The notes under the pieces were generated by a model. It made no database searches. It saw nothing but the letters and a program-made list of their open reading frames with translations, and had not been told where the DNA came from. From Lepus europaeus (lineage: Eukaryota; Chordata; Mammalia; Lagomorpha; Leporidae), in assembly GCF_033115175.1 (NCBI RefSeq), contig NC_084839.1, positions 43,323,501-43,387,500 on the forward strand: a stretch of DNA of 64,000 nt, written 5' to 3'. Of the stretch, positions 11,703 through 23,277 are shown one piece after another. The position numbers were made by a program, and so were the translations under genes. How positions within the stretch are numbered: the first letter of the stretch is position 1; each line of letters starts with the position of its first letter.

Positions 11703-13700
11703 CATCTACTGGCAACAAATTTCCCAAATTTTTGTTTGCCTAGGCAAGTTTGTATTTTTCCTTCATTTGTGAAGGCTAATTTCACAGGGTACAGAATTGG
11801 AGAGGCAGAGTTGTTAGAGGCAGGAGCTGGTTAGTTCAGCAGGGGTAGTAAGTAAGGGAGGAGAGGGCCTAAGTGCAAAGGGGAAATTAACAAGATGGGA
11901 GGAGTGAGAGATAAGGACCTGGGAGGAAAAGGAGAGGGGAGGAGAGAGATAAGGAAGCAGGATGTGATCCGGGCAGGAAGGGAGGACACCTGGGCACCAA
12001 ACAACTGCTGGAGGACCATGTGTCAACCTCCCACAGGGACTCCCCGGCCCCTCCTCTCCAGGGGCTTCCTGCTCTCCGCACTGGATCTGCACTTCCTCTT
12101 CTTGCTTGCATGGTTTCTGAAGGGGAGTGGGCTACAAGGCTTGTGGTGGTGCCTCCGTAGGCGTCTCCCTCCACTCACCACCCCATACACTGCCCTGGGC
12201 CTCTTTTGGATTTCTGAGTCGTCTTTGATTTCCCCAGGTTTGAAGATGACGTGCCCGGCCTTAAATGTTCTTCGGCATCTACCCTTCTTGTTGTTCAGGG
12301 AGCTTGATTTGCTCTCTGACATTAATCTGACATTTTTCAAATATTTCTTCTTTTTCACTCTTCCTTCTTCTCGTATGCCCGTGGTGAGTATATTACGCAT
12401 TTTGTAGTTGTCCCGAGCTTGCTGGATATTCTAGGGGGTTTGTCTCGGGCCTCCTTCTTTTTGGAGGTTTCTCCTGAGACATCCTGGAGTCACAGAGTCT
12501 TACTGCACCCGAGCCCAGTGCACTCCTAAGCCCATCAAAGGCACCCGTCATTTCTGTTCCGGCGTTTTCACTCTCCAGCACTTCTTCTTCTTTCTTAGGA
12601 CTCCGTCTCTGCTTGCATTGCCCGTCTGTTCTTGCACATTGCCTACTACATCCATTAGCGCCCACAGTCAGCATCTTAATCACCACTGTCCCAGCGCCCT
12701 GCCATTGCTGATTGTAATGCTTGCTCTGTCTTCAAGTAGGTTTTTCTTTCTTTCTTTCTTTCTTTTTTTTTTTTTTTTTTTTTTTGGTCTTTTAGTCTAC
12801 CATGTAATTTTTAATGGATAGTGAGTTATGATGTACTGAGTGAAAGGAATGACCGTAAACAGACCTCTAATGATGTGGAGACAGGCATGGGGGAAGGGAT
12901 GCATTCCATTGTCCTACAATAGGCCGCAGTCCTGTAGTGAGCCTCCCTCTCTGGACTGTGAATTTCACAAGCTTTTCTCAGCTCCTCCCTCACTCCTAAG
13001 CTGGGCAGGATCACAAGAGCTGCTGAAGTGGGGCATGTGCCTTCCCCGGGTGGGTGAGGCTCTGATGGAACTCTAGCAGCTGGGCCTGGTGGACCAGCTT
13101 CTCCTAGGGCAGACCTTATCAAGGACACAGTGTCCGGGTGGGTTCTTTCTTGTCCTTTTCTGATGAGTTAATACTGTCCCTTTTCCTCTCACCCTAGCAG
13201 AAGCAGGAAGGGGTCTGTCAGTGATATTTACTGTGAGAGCCTGCTCCAGCTCTTGGAGCTCACTCACAAAACCATGAGGCCACCTCTCAATTGCTCCCCC
13301 TGGAGCTTTTAACTCTGGGATTTGCTCACACTGAGCCTCCAGCCACTCACTGCTTACAGCTCAGCTGTCCCTACCCGGTCAGGGTTCCTGGAGAGGTTAC
13401 TATGTGTGGTTTTCTGCGCTGATAAGTTGTGATTATCCACATCCTCCTGCTTGTCTCACCAATTTGAAGGACCGAAATGTGCCCTGTGGCCTGCCTTCTC
13501 TTACAGTTCTAAGAAAAGCTGTTGATTTTTCAGTTTATTTAGCTTTTAACATGCTGTTAGGATGGAACTGCAACTTCCAAGCTAGTTACAGACAGAACTA
13601 GAAACCAGAAGTTGGGGGTGACACTATTTTGAGAACCCAGACCCATAAAAAGGTAGGACAGAAAGAAAGAGATTTCTCACTCCTTTAGAGCCTTATCAGA
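11703..13700 (-). mobile_element. Old L1, more 5' part, eroded
   Basis: Antisense L1 words recur: GTGAGTATATTACGCATTTT, GTAGTTGTCCCGAGCTTG, TTTTTGGAGGTTTCTCCTG, TCTGACATTAATCTGACA and GAGTTATGATGTACTGAG. A TTTC/T simple repeat lies at 12747-12786. Stretches near 11800-12100 and above 13000 are less certain. Confidence 0.5.
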
Positions 13701-13804
13701 ATAACAAGGTGAGTGCAACCAAGGGGCTGCCAGGTGCAATATTTTCAGGCACTGTTGGTAGAATAATGTCTTCTCTCTGAGAAGCAAAGCCTCTTGTGTC
13801 ATAT

Positions 13805-14063
13805 AGAAAATTCACTGCTTCGCCGACGCTGCAGCTCACTAGGCTAATCCTCCGCCTGTGGCGCCGGCACCCCGGGTTCTAGTCCCTGCTGGGGCGCCGG
13901 ATTCTGTCCCGGTTGCCCCTCTTCCAGGCCAGCTCTCTGCTGTGGCCCAGGAAGGCAGTGGAGGATGGCCCAAGTGCTTGGGCCCTGCACCCTCATAGGG
14001 AGACCAGGATAAGCACCTGGCTCCTGGCTTCGGATCAGCATGGTGCGAAAAGAAAATTCACTG
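13805..14063 (+). mobile_element. CSINE, 3'-truncated but with target-site duplications
   Basis: The head GCTGCAGCTCACTAGG starts near 13825. The body stops after CGGATCAGCATGGTGCG at 14047, so the CT tract and normal tail are absent. The 13-base duplication AGAAAATTCACTG lies at 13805-13817 and 14051-14063. Confidence 0.85.
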
Positions 14064-14750
14064 TTCAAAAATCCAAAATCCAAAAAATAGACAACATAAT
14101 ACTTCCTTCAAAAAGAAGTTCACCTGATGATACCAATAACAGCCCCCCTTAATTTGGCCGGTATCTTGTCATTTCCACTAGGACTACAGTGAGTCCCAGT
14201 TTCTGAGATCAATTTTCTGCACCCAGCTTTCAAATATCATTTCATTTGCCACGTCCATGAGGTAGTTGTCTGTCACAACTGCCACTTCGCCCCAGAGCAG
14301 CTTGTGAGAAGTTTGGCCTCAAAAATTATCTTCAAGGCCCATGATTTTCATTTCAATGAACCATGAATCATTTCATCTTATCTATATTTGGCTCTTTGTT
14401 ATCCCAACATCTAAGTCTTGGCCCAATCTCTAACTAACCAGTTTCTAGAGTAGAGCAGGTGCTTAAATGACTGCCTACTTCAAATCTAATCTGAGTGTTC
14501 AGATCACTGTTTTGTTTTGTTTTGTTTTAATAAAATGCACCACTTCACGCCGAACCCTGGAGGGAGGCTTCTCAAGGATGCCGTGGCTACTGCTGGATCC
14601 AGGATGCCCACACCTGATGTCCACCACCACGTTCTTGGGCGCAGACTAAACCTTCCTGTTGAAAATTCTCTCAGTAGTTGTTGTATCATGGAATACTTTT
14701 ATAATTAGTGTATCTTTAGAGATATATCGTCACATTATAAACACAGCTAA
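14064..14750. other. No gene seen
   Basis: Single-copy-like DNA without recognised repeats. I could not assign it to any family. Confidence 0.45.
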
Positions 14751-14754
14751 CAAG

Positions 14755-15041
14755 AATCAAGGAACTGCCAGATCTGTGAATCCCAGGCTCAGGTCAGGGA
14801 TGCCTTTTGAACCATCAAATGGACCCAGCTCCCTGCCAATCGCCTGGGAAAAGCGGCAGAAGTTGGCTTAAGTGTTTAGGCCCCAGTCACCCATGTGGGA
14901 GACTCAGATGAAGCTCCAGGCTCCTGGCTTTGGCCTGGCCCAGCAGTGGCTGTTGTGACCATCTGGGGAGTGAACCAGCAGGTACAAGATGTTTGGTGTC
15001 TCTCCCTGTCTCTCTGTAACTCTGACTTTCAAATAAAGAAA

Positions 15042-15079
<38 letters not shown>

Positions 15080-15110
15080 TGTGTGTGTGTTTTTGTTTTT
15101 GTTTTTGATA
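14755..15110 (+). mobile_element. Old CSINE with CT/GT-rich tail
   Basis: It retains GGACCCAGCTCCCTGCC, CATCTGGGGAGTGAACCAGC and CTTTCAAATAAAGAAATAAA. A (CT)n-(GT)n-(GTTTTT)n microsatellite at about 15047-15109 follows. Confidence 0.75.
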
Positions 15111-15665
15111 GGAACATATAAAGAAGGGAGAATACTTAACAGCAAAAAATTTTAAGCTTTTTACTAATGAGCATGACTGAAAAAGAACATTACTTATACA
15201 AGGAAAACAACTCAAGATCAACAAAAAGAAAAAAATGGGTCTCCCTGTCCTCTGTCTAACCCCTACTTTCCAAATGGAAACCATTGTCAATCGAGTACTC
15301 CTCACAAAGACAAGCACGCAGTTAACTTTGCGTTCATGTACCTTCCCTCCAGTTACACACACGTGAGTATGCTATGAGAACCAGTCTCATGGGAGCCCTC
15401 CCCCAGGAATTTGAGGCTCAAAAAGGGCACTTCTGGAAAATAAATTCTCCCATCTCATCCCATCACCAAAGGACAGCAGGGTGTCCATGGGAGGGGAGAA
15501 GAAACCCACCCCTAAGAGGTGATAACTATGGGCTGTTCTCTTCCACGGACTCCAGTCCAAATTCACACCACTGGGGTGACCTAAGAACACATAAGCAAGT
15601 GCACTTCAAATGACACCAGACTGATAGTTACCCTAAATATTAGCAGAAGCAGAAACAAACCTTCT
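15110..15665. other. No gene seen
   Basis: Single-copy-like sequence between two SINEs. Nothing recognisable. Confidence 0.45.
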
Positions 15666-15667
15666 AC

Positions 15668-15996
15668 GGGGCTGGCACTGTGGCGTAACAGGAAAAGCCG
15701 CCACCTGCAGTGCCAGCATCCCACATGGGCGCCAGTTCAAGCCCTAGCTGCCCCAGCTCTCTGCTATGGCCTGAGAAAGCAGTAGAAGATGGCCCAAGTC
15801 CTTGGGCCCCTGCACTTGAGTGGGAGACCCAGAAGAAGCTCCAGGCTCCTGGCTTCAGATGGGCGCAGCTCCAGCCATTGTGGTCATCTGGGGAGTGAAC
15901 CAGCAAGTGGAAGATCTCTCTCTCTCTCTGCCTCTGCCTCTCTGTAACTCTGCCTTTCAAATAAATAAATAAAAATCTTAAAAAAAAAAAAAAAAA
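15668..15996 (+). mobile_element. CSINE, full length
   Basis: GGGGCTGGCACTGTGGCGTA leads to CTTTCAAATAAATAAATAAA plus poly(A). AAACCTTCT is duplicated at both ends. Confidence 0.92.
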
Positions 15997-16054
15997 GAAA
16001 CCTTCTTTGGTAGAAACCACTCATCTCTTGGACTTTGGGGAATTCATAAAAATA

Positions 16055-16537
16055 AATTTTCAAGATCAAAGATAATCACATGAGGACAACATGATTCTCT
16101 ATATAGAAAAACCTAAAGACCACCTGAAGACTGTGAGAACTGATGAGCAAATTCAGGAAAGTTGCAGGATAGAAAAATCAACATACCAAAAAAGTTGCAT
16201 TTGTATACAGTAACTTGCTAAGACACAGATCAAGAAAGCAATCCCAGGGACAGGGATTTGGCCTAGCTGCTTAGACACCAGCTGGAATGCCAACGTCAGA
16301 GTGCGTGGGTTCAGTGCCTGCCTCTGGCTCCCGCCTCTGCTTCCCTGCTGTGCTCCATCCTGGAGGACAGAGGTGCTGACACAGGAGTGTGGGTGCCCAA
16401 TCATCCACAGGGGAGATCTGGGTTGGGTTCCTGGTTTATGGCTTTGTCTTGGTCCAGCCCCAGTCATTGCAAGAATCCCATCATGGGCATTTGGGGAGTG
16501 GGCCAGCAAATGGAAGTGCGCGTGCGTGCTCGCTCTT

Positions 16538-16572
<35 letters not shown>

Positions 16573-17975
16573 ATCTCCCCCATCCTGTCTCTCTGCCTCT
16601 CAGATAAATCCATAAATATAAATTTAAATTTAACCAAAGAAATGAATTATCTCTACAATGAAAATCTCAAAATACTGATGAAAGAACTCGAAGAAGACAC
16701 AAAACAATGGAAACACCTCCCACATGCATAGGTTGGAAGAATTAACACTGCCAAAATGTCCATGCTATCCCATACTATCCAATATGATTTACAGATTCAA
16801 TGCAATCCCCATTAAAGTACTAAGAGCACTCTTCACAGAAACAGAAAAAAATCCTAAAACTCATATTTAACCACAAAAGACTAAATAATCAAAGAAATCA
16901 TGAATGTAAAGAAAAAAGCTGGAGGCATTATAATATCTGGTCTCTACAGTAACCAAGACAGCATGGTACTGGCACAAAAACTGACACACAGACCCATGGA
17001 ACAGAATAGAAAACACAGAAACAAATCTATAGCTACTGCCAGCTGGTTTTCTACAAAAATATACATTGGAAAAGACATGGTGCTAAGAAAACTGAATATG
17101 CATATGCAGACGAATGAACCTAGATTCCTAGCTCTCACCATATACAAAAAGCAACTCCAAATGAATCAAAGATCTAATGTAAGACCTGAAATCATGAAAC
17201 TACTAGAAGAAAACATGGGAGAAACACTCCAAGGCATTAGAACAGGTGATGGAGTTTTGGATAAGACCTCAAAAAGTGCAGGCAATGGAAGCAAAAATAG
17301 ACAAACAGGATTCTATCGAGCCAAGAAGCTTTTGTATACCAAGGAAATCACCAACAGAGTAAGACACAGCCTACAGAATTGGAGAAAACAGTTGCAAACT
17401 GTTCATCCCTTGTCAAAGGGATTAACATCCAGAATATATAAGGAACTCAAAGCTCAACAAACGAAACAAAAAGAATCTCATCAAAATTGGGCAAATGATC
17501 GGAATAGAGATTTCTGAAGAGAAGATATACTCATGGCCAATAAGCACCTGGGAAAATGCTCAACACGCTAGGTCACCAGGGAAGTGCAAATCCAAACCAC
17601 AATCAGATGTCTTCTTACCCCAGTCAGAATGGCTTTTATCAAAAAAGCAAAAACACGACCAACGCCAGAGAGCATCCAGCGGGAATGCGCACATAGGTAA
17701 GGACAGCCACCATGGAGAACAGTACGAGGTTCTTCATAGAGCTAAAAATAGATCTAGCATAGCTTCAGCTGTCCCTCTACTGGGTACATATCCAAAGGAA
17801 ATGAAATCCGCGTATCCAAGAGGCTCCTGTACTCCCATGTTACTGCAGCAGTAGCCACAGCCGCTAAGCTGTAAGTCAACAGAGAGGCACTGACAGATAC
17901 ACGGCTAGAAGAATGTGGTATACTTACACCACTGAAAATTATTTAACCATAAAAAAGAATGAAATCTTGTCATTT
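16055..17975 (+). mobile_element. Old L1, 3' part of ORF2, broken
   Basis: Sense L1 ORF2 text includes GAATTGGAGAAAACAGTTGC, ACTACTAGAAGAAAACATGG, GGGTACATATCCAAAGGAAA and CATAAAAAAGAATGAAATC. The open frame 16900-17517 translates as reverse-transcriptase C-terminal sequence (GGIIISGLYSNQDSMVLAQK). There is no intact ORF2. An older SINE splits the element at 16244-16615. Confidence 0.85.
16244..16615 (+). mobile_element. Old CSINE nested in L1
   Basis: It retains TTTGGGGAGTGGGCCAGCAAATGG, a CT-rich tract at 16535-16575 and a CTCAGATAAATCCATAAAT tail. The L1 text resumes directly afterwards. Confidence 0.7.
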
Positions 17976-17976
17976 G

Positions 17977-18211
17977 GGCCGGTGCTGTGGCATAGTGAGT
18001 TAAGGTTCGAGTCCCAGCTGCTCTACTTCCAATTCAGCTCTCTGCTTATGGCCTGGGAAAGCAGCAGAAGATGGCCCAAGTGTTTGCACCCCTGAACCCA
18101 CATGGGAGACTTGGAAGAAGCTTCTGGGTACTGGCTTTGGATCGGCACAGCTCCAGCTGTTCAGCGATCTGGAGAGTGAACCAGCAGATAGAAGATGAAG
18201 TCTGTAACTCT

Positions 18212-18268
<57 letters not shown>

Positions 18269-18312
18269 GAAGGAAGGAAGGAAGGAAGGAAGGAAGGAAG
18301 GAAGGAAGGACG
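17977..18312 (+). mobile_element. CSINE with internal deletion and long GA/GGAA tail
   Basis: The head TGGGCCGGTGCTGTGGCATAG jumps to GGTTCGAGTCCC, losing the segment between the A and B boxes. The tail merges into (GA)n and (GGAA)n. Confidence 0.8.
18219..18312 (+). repeat. (GA)n-(GGAA)n compound microsatellite
   Basis: A GA tract of about 48 bases is followed by about ten GGAA units ending in GGACGGACGAGC. Confidence 0.9.
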
Positions 18313-18321
18313 GACGAGCAA

Positions 18322-18640
18322 GCAGGCTGGCGCTGTGGCTCACTTGGTTAATCTTCTGCTAGAATCCCATATGGGCCCCGGATTCTGTCCCATTTGCTCC
18401 TCACCAGTCCAGCTCTCTGCTGTGGCCCAGGAGGGCAGTGGAGGATGGCCCAAGTGCTTGGGCCCTGCACCTGCATGGGAGACCAGGAGAAGCACCTGGC
18501 TCCTAGCTTCCCGATCAGCGCAGCACCAGCCGTAGCAGCCATTTGGGGAGTGAACCAATGGAAGGAAGACCTTTCTCTCTGTCTCTCTCTCTCACTGTCT
18601 GTAACTCTACCTGTCAAACAAATAAAAAAAAAAACATTTA
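18322..18640 (+). mobile_element. CSINE, poly(A) sub-type variant
   Basis: GCAGGCTGGCGCTGTGGCTC leads to ACTCTACCTGTCAAACAAAT plus poly(A). It is missing some bases after the A-box. Confidence 0.85.
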
Positions 18641-18784
18641 AAAATATATATAAATTTAAAAATTAAAACAACCCTACTTTAAGGTTGGGGGAGGGGGAGA
18701 GAATGAAGTCAGGAGTGAAGCCAGTCCCCACAGGCTGCTGACTCAGAAAACCCACAGAGATCACACCCACCACCACAATGCCTT

Positions 18785-18990
18785 AACCCAGCCGTTCTCA
18801 ACCAGGAGCATTTTTACCTGCCATGGAACACTTGGTGAGGTCTGGAAACATCTTTGGTGGCTACAACTGGGAGGGGAGATTGCTAATGGCATCTAATGAA
18901 CGTGAGCCAGGAAGGCTGCTGAACATCCCACAGTGTGCAGCTTTATCCTCTCTAAAATGTCAAAGGTGCCGAGGTTGGGAAACCCTGGAT
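18785..18990 (+). mobile_element. MER5A-like hAT DNA-transposon remnant
   Basis: The ends CCGTTCTCAACCAGGAGCA and GAGGTTGGGAAACCCTGG are inverted partners. The inner GGTCTGGAAACATCTTTGG and GCTGCTGAACATCCCACAG match the MER5A consensus as I know it. Confidence 0.75.
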
Positions 18991-19658
18991 TGGACAAGCA
19001 GAGGGGTCAAAAAAGCAGTGGGATATACAAGCTGGGAATCCAGAAGGATGGTGTGGGCAGGAGATACGAGTTTGGTTAATCACAAATAAATAGACAGTGT
19101 TCCTAGCCTTGACACTGGGAACAGCACCATCCGGGGAGTGAGTGGAGATCAAGAAGAGGTCTGAGGGTGAGGGTACCCCAAGGGGTCAGGGAGAGGGAGC
19201 AGTGACAGCAAAAAGCAGGAGGAGAAAGAACGAGAGAGAGGATGAGGGAGGAGGTGTCCAAGGTCTGAGAAGAGGGGAGATGAGATAAAGCCACCTATGC
19301 AGGCAAGGGGGAAGTAAATCGACTAGCAAAGTCCACTCGGTGCCTGCTGGAAGTGAGGGGATTAAAACAGGCCTAGTCATTCAGTGCTGTGGATGCAGGT
19401 ACAAAGCAGCAGAGAGTGAGATTTAACCAGGGTGTGGCTTTGCCAAACAACTAAGAAATGAGCAGTCAGGGCAAGGGGACTGCCCGTGTGTGCAGAGTAA
19501 CTGTAATGATTAACTATGGCACTTCAGCTTTGAAGGGAAACACCAGGGGGTTGAGAGGTCATGAAAAGGTGGGACAGTCAATGGATTATAGGCTGCAGGG
19601 AACAGAAAGATTGCTGGGGCTGGGATATTAGAGTATGGAAAAAGAAAGGGATTCAAGG
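18991..19658. other. No gene seen; purine-rich stretch
   Basis: GA-rich single-copy-like sequence, with no coding pattern. Confidence 0.45.
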
Positions 19659-19933
19659 GCCAGAACTGTGCACTGCTAGCATTGCGGTTCACGTCCCAGC
19701 GGCTCCACTTCGACCCAGCTCTCTGCTCAAGTGCTTGGGAAAGGCAGCAGAGGATGGCCCAAGTTCTTGGGCCCCTGCCACTCATGTGGGACACCCAGAA
19801 GAAGCTCCTGGCTCCTGACTTCCATCTGGCCCAACCCTGGCCTTTGCGGCCATTTGGTGAGGGAACCAGCAGAAGGGAATTCTCTCTCCCCACCCCAACC
19901 TGCTCTATCTGTAACATTCAAATAAATAAATAA

Positions 19934-19976
<43 letters not shown>

Positions 19977-19977
19977 T
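19659..19977 (+). mobile_element. CSINE, 5' part degraded, with (GA)n tail
   Basis: It retains CCACTTCGACCCAGCTCTCT, TTTGGTGAGGGAACCAGCAG and ATTCAAATAAATAAATAAAG, followed by a GA microsatellite to 19976. Confidence 0.85.
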
Positions 19978-20160
19978 TCATGTGGAGACTATGACATTTT
20001 TGGTCTTGAAAAAATTCCAAGGAGCAGGTGGCTGAGGCAGAAGAGATTCAAGAACCTGAGAAATGGGGGGAAGAGCATCTCCATTGTGACAGGAGTGGTG
20101 GGGGGAGTGGCAGTGCACAAAGGGGAGGAACCCAGGGCTCCCTGGAGGATCACAACCCTG

Positions 20161-20189
20161 ATAGGCGGAGGATTAGTCTAGTGAGCCGA
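20161..20189 (-). mobile_element. CSINE head remnant (poly(A) sub-type)
   Basis: AGGCGGAGGATTAGTCTAGT followed by GAGCCG equals only the first about 27 bases of the SINE on the minus strand. Confidence 0.6.
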
Positions 20190-20375
20190 ACAATGTCACA
20201 TCTGAGTATTTCTCACCTTGTGAACATATTATTACATGTCTTTGAAACAGAAATTAGAAATGTTTAGGAAAAAATTGAATTATTCTAGCCGCTGGGGCAT
20301 AATCCTTTGTAGGAGGTGGGGTAGAAAAATGAAAAGAACAGAGAAAGTATGCTTTCTTCAGGGTTTTCTTTTTTT

Positions 20376-20690
20376 TTTTTTAATATATTTATTTACTTAT
20401 TTGAAAGACATGGTGAGATAGAGAAAGATCTTTCATCTGTTGATTCCCTCTCCCAAATGCCCCCAACAGTCCAGACTCGGCCAAGTCGAAACCAGGAGTC
20501 AGGAACTCCATCTGGGTCTCCCACATGGGTAGTAGGAACCCAAGGACCTGGGCCATCATCTGCTGTCTCCCAGGGACATGGGCAGGAAGCTGGATGGGAA
20601 TCAGAGGAGCTGGCTCTCAATTCCTGACACTCGAACGCTCAGGATGTGGCAGACTAACCCCCTGTGCCACAACACCCACCACCCTGCAGG
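20376..20690 (-). mobile_element. CSINE, diverged
   Basis: Runs from AATATATTTATTTACTTATTTG to CCACAACACCCACC. The body is well diverged. Confidence 0.75.
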
Positions 20691-21120
20691 TTTTATACAT
20701 CCGAATTCTCTTGGTCATCTAACTCCTTTAGTTTTGCCTAATCCCAACCTCCCGTGCTTTCCTTTTCAACAGTGGGCCTTTGGTAGATCCTCAGAGACCC
20801 ACAAAATCAAGAGGGGAGGAAGCAGAAAGGAAGTTAACAGCTGAGGAGAAAAAGAGGACTTTGTGTTTGAGGTGGCCAGAACAATGTCCTATGCAGCTTG
20901 GTTATCTGATATCAAGCCATAAAATGCAAGCATGACTTAGTGTTCACATTCAGGCACTGGAGCAAGCAGCCTAAGATCTATCCAGTGAATATTTATCACT
21001 CTGTTCTATTTCAGCTATAGTTTGCCAAGCAGTAGGATGCATCTACATATCAAGGATACTGTGTGCTCATCCTGATGAAAATTTCTTGTCCATTTTAAAA
21101 TCCTAATCCTTTGGACTTTC
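20691..21120. other. No gene seen
   Basis: Single-copy-like sequence. Nothing recognisable. Confidence 0.4.
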
Positions 21121-21124
21121 AAAT

Positions 21125-21425
21125 ATGTTCTTATTTTTATTTTATTTGAAAGGGGGAGAAGGGGAGAGGGGAGAGAGAGAGAGCTCTTCCATCATCTGGT
21201 TCCCTCCCCAAATGCTGGCAACATTTGCAGCTGGGCTAGGCCAAGCCTGGACACTAAATACAAGTCTCTCTCATATAGCACAGGGACCCCAGTACTTGAG
21301 CCTCCCAGGGTGCTCACGAGCAGGACGCTGGACTGGAAGTAGAGGTGGGAAGCAAACGGATGCAACCCTGAAACGGGACGCAGGCACCCCACGTGGCATC
21401 TGCCTGCGCCGACAGCCAGCTGCCG
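21125..21425 (-). mobile_element. CSINE, old and diverged
   Basis: The tail TTATTTTATTTGAAAGGGGG is at the low end. CTGGTTCCCTCCCCAAATGC lies within. Confidence 0.65.
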
Positions 21426-21429
21426 TGAC

Positions 21430-22500
21430 TCTTCATACTTCACTTCTGGTTGCCAGGCATTCCTGCTCAAGTTACCACAGTAACATCCTGATTAATATGT
21501 GAAGATCAACACTATGATCAGCTTCTTTATAAATGAGAGTTATGAAGACACAGTGAACAGAGACAAGTGCCCAAAGCCCAGGTCACAGCTGTATCCCTTG
21601 AACAGCCAGGCTCCAGCCAGTTCCACGCCTTCAACAATGGCCTCCTCCCTGAAGTGCCTCTTTCCTGGCCAAATCCTGCCCCTCAATCTAGCTGAAAGGC
21701 ACAAAGGAGACTGGAAAAGGGAGTGCGGTTGGGCTCAGAAGCGCTCGGTTGTGTCACCGACCCATTTAGGAGCCAGGTGTCTTTGAACACACCACTGAGG
21801 CTCTGTTTCCCGGGCTTTTCCTTCAGGTAAAACGGAGATAACATCTGTTCTACCCATTTCCAAATGCTCAGGAAAGAAGCACCGCAGAGAATATCCATGG
21901 AAGCCCACAGTGAACTATCCAGAGCCACTTGACCTACCAGTCAAGGTCAAGTCCTACCTGATGCAGAGAGAGAGCCTTCCAGACTTTTAACCCAGCCTCC
22001 GCTGACCTCTCCCCTCGGCACTTCCCACTACCCTATTTATCTCAGCACTCTATGTTTTGCCTTATGCTGCTACTTCAGTATCTCCAGGTCAAAAACATCT
22101 TCCCTCGCAGAGTCCGGCACAAGGCTGCAAGCATAGCCCGAGCCATGAATGAAACGGTGGCACTGAGAATAGACTGACCTTCCTGGGACCCAAGAAGCTC
22201 CCAGGAAGAAAGAACCCAAGGAGCTCCCCTGTGGCATCTAGTTACAGTCACATACCTAGAAGGATACGCACTTGCAGCCAGGGCTTTCTCTTCAAGGGTG
22301 CTCTCTGTGGAAAGTGCTCAAAGAGGCCAGGGCAGGGGTGAACCACAGATAAGGACCCCGGGGCTCCCAGGCTGGGGAGTCCTGCAGAGTGGCTCAGCAG
22401 GGGAAGACTGCCCAGTGTCCTCTCCTAGGTTCAGAAGCCCGCACAGGGAAAGGTCTTACGGGGCACATTTGCAGGTCATGGTCCCTGTTTCTTTTCTTTT
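21430..22500. other. No gene seen; possible MIR-like fragment near 21790-21870
   Basis: GAGGCTCTGTTTCCCGGGC followed by GGTAAAACGGAGATAACAT resembles the conserved MIR core. Otherwise single-copy-like. Confidence 0.4.
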
Positions 22501-22502
22501 TT

Positions 22503-22872
22503 AAAAAAAATATGTATTTGAAACACAAAGTGATAGAGAAAGGGAGAGGGAGAAGGGGAGAGGGGAGAGAAGGGAGGAGAAGAGAGGAGAGGGAGAGCGG
22601 AGAAGAGGAGAGAGGAGGGAAGGGGAGGGGAGAGAGGAGAGATCTCCACATGTGGGGTCACTCCCCAAATGCCCTCAATAGGCAGGGCTGGGCCAGGCGG
22701 AAGCCAGCAGCCAGGAACTCCATCCTGTTCTCCCACCTGGGTGGCAGGGGCCAAGCACTTGACCCTGGACCCCAAGGCACATTAGTAGGAAGCTGGAAAA
22801 GAAGAGGAGTGGCCAGGACTTGAACTAGCGCTCCTCTGCAGGCTTAACAGGCTGCACCACAATGCCTGCCCC
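22503..22872 (-). mobile_element. CSINE, old, with expanded GA tract
   Basis: It contains a purine-rich tract of about 120 bases (22530-22642), then GGGGTCACTCCCCAAATGCC and the head CACAATGCCTGCCCC. Confidence 0.75.
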
Positions 22873-23019
22873 ACCCTCCCCTCATTTGACTTATGTTTTA
22901 AATGAGACATCCTGAAGGGCTCCCATTTCCCCTGGGAAGATATGCTCACTGTTCAAGGACTATTTTCCTCAGGGGCTCTTAATAGACTTCCCACACAACC
23001 CCGCGTGGCAAGTGCTTAC

Positions 23020-23277
23020 CTTATCCTTGTACACCAGCGTGCTGGGGCTGGGCCGAGGCCTGTCTTTGAACGAGTAAGTGGCCGCTTGCTTGTTTAGCAG
23101 GTGCAGGAAGTCAGGAGGCATGTACTGTGGAAGATCATTCAGGACTGGATTGTTTCTTTGCACGAGAGGTGGTTTTTTCCTTCCTTCGTTTTTAAAATTG
23201 TACGTTGCTATCACTGGATTTAATGAGGATTCTTCAATGAAAGTTTTCAGGTGGTATGTGCCAGGTATAGGAGTATT
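23020..23277 (-). CDS. STPG4: STPG4 exon 3 (258 bp)
   Basis: This exon of 86 codons runs from [11 protein letters not shown] to STLVYKDK. The acceptor is GATTTTTCACAG|AATACT and the donor is AAG|GTAAGC, a good consensus. It contains the first PG-rich repeat (TPIPGTY) and the conserved stretch [18 protein letters not shown]. An open frame carries on past the donor for a few residues, but that is intron read-through. Confidence 0.9.

Noticed and set aside
16900-17517. 205-codon open frame that looks like a gene
   Set aside because: It translates as the C-terminal part of L1 ORF2 and lies in a broken, old L1, so it is annotated as a mobile element.
18219-18312. Regular short repeats resembling a CRISPR array
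   Set aside because: They are a GA/GGAA microsatellite with no spacers, in a mammalian genome.
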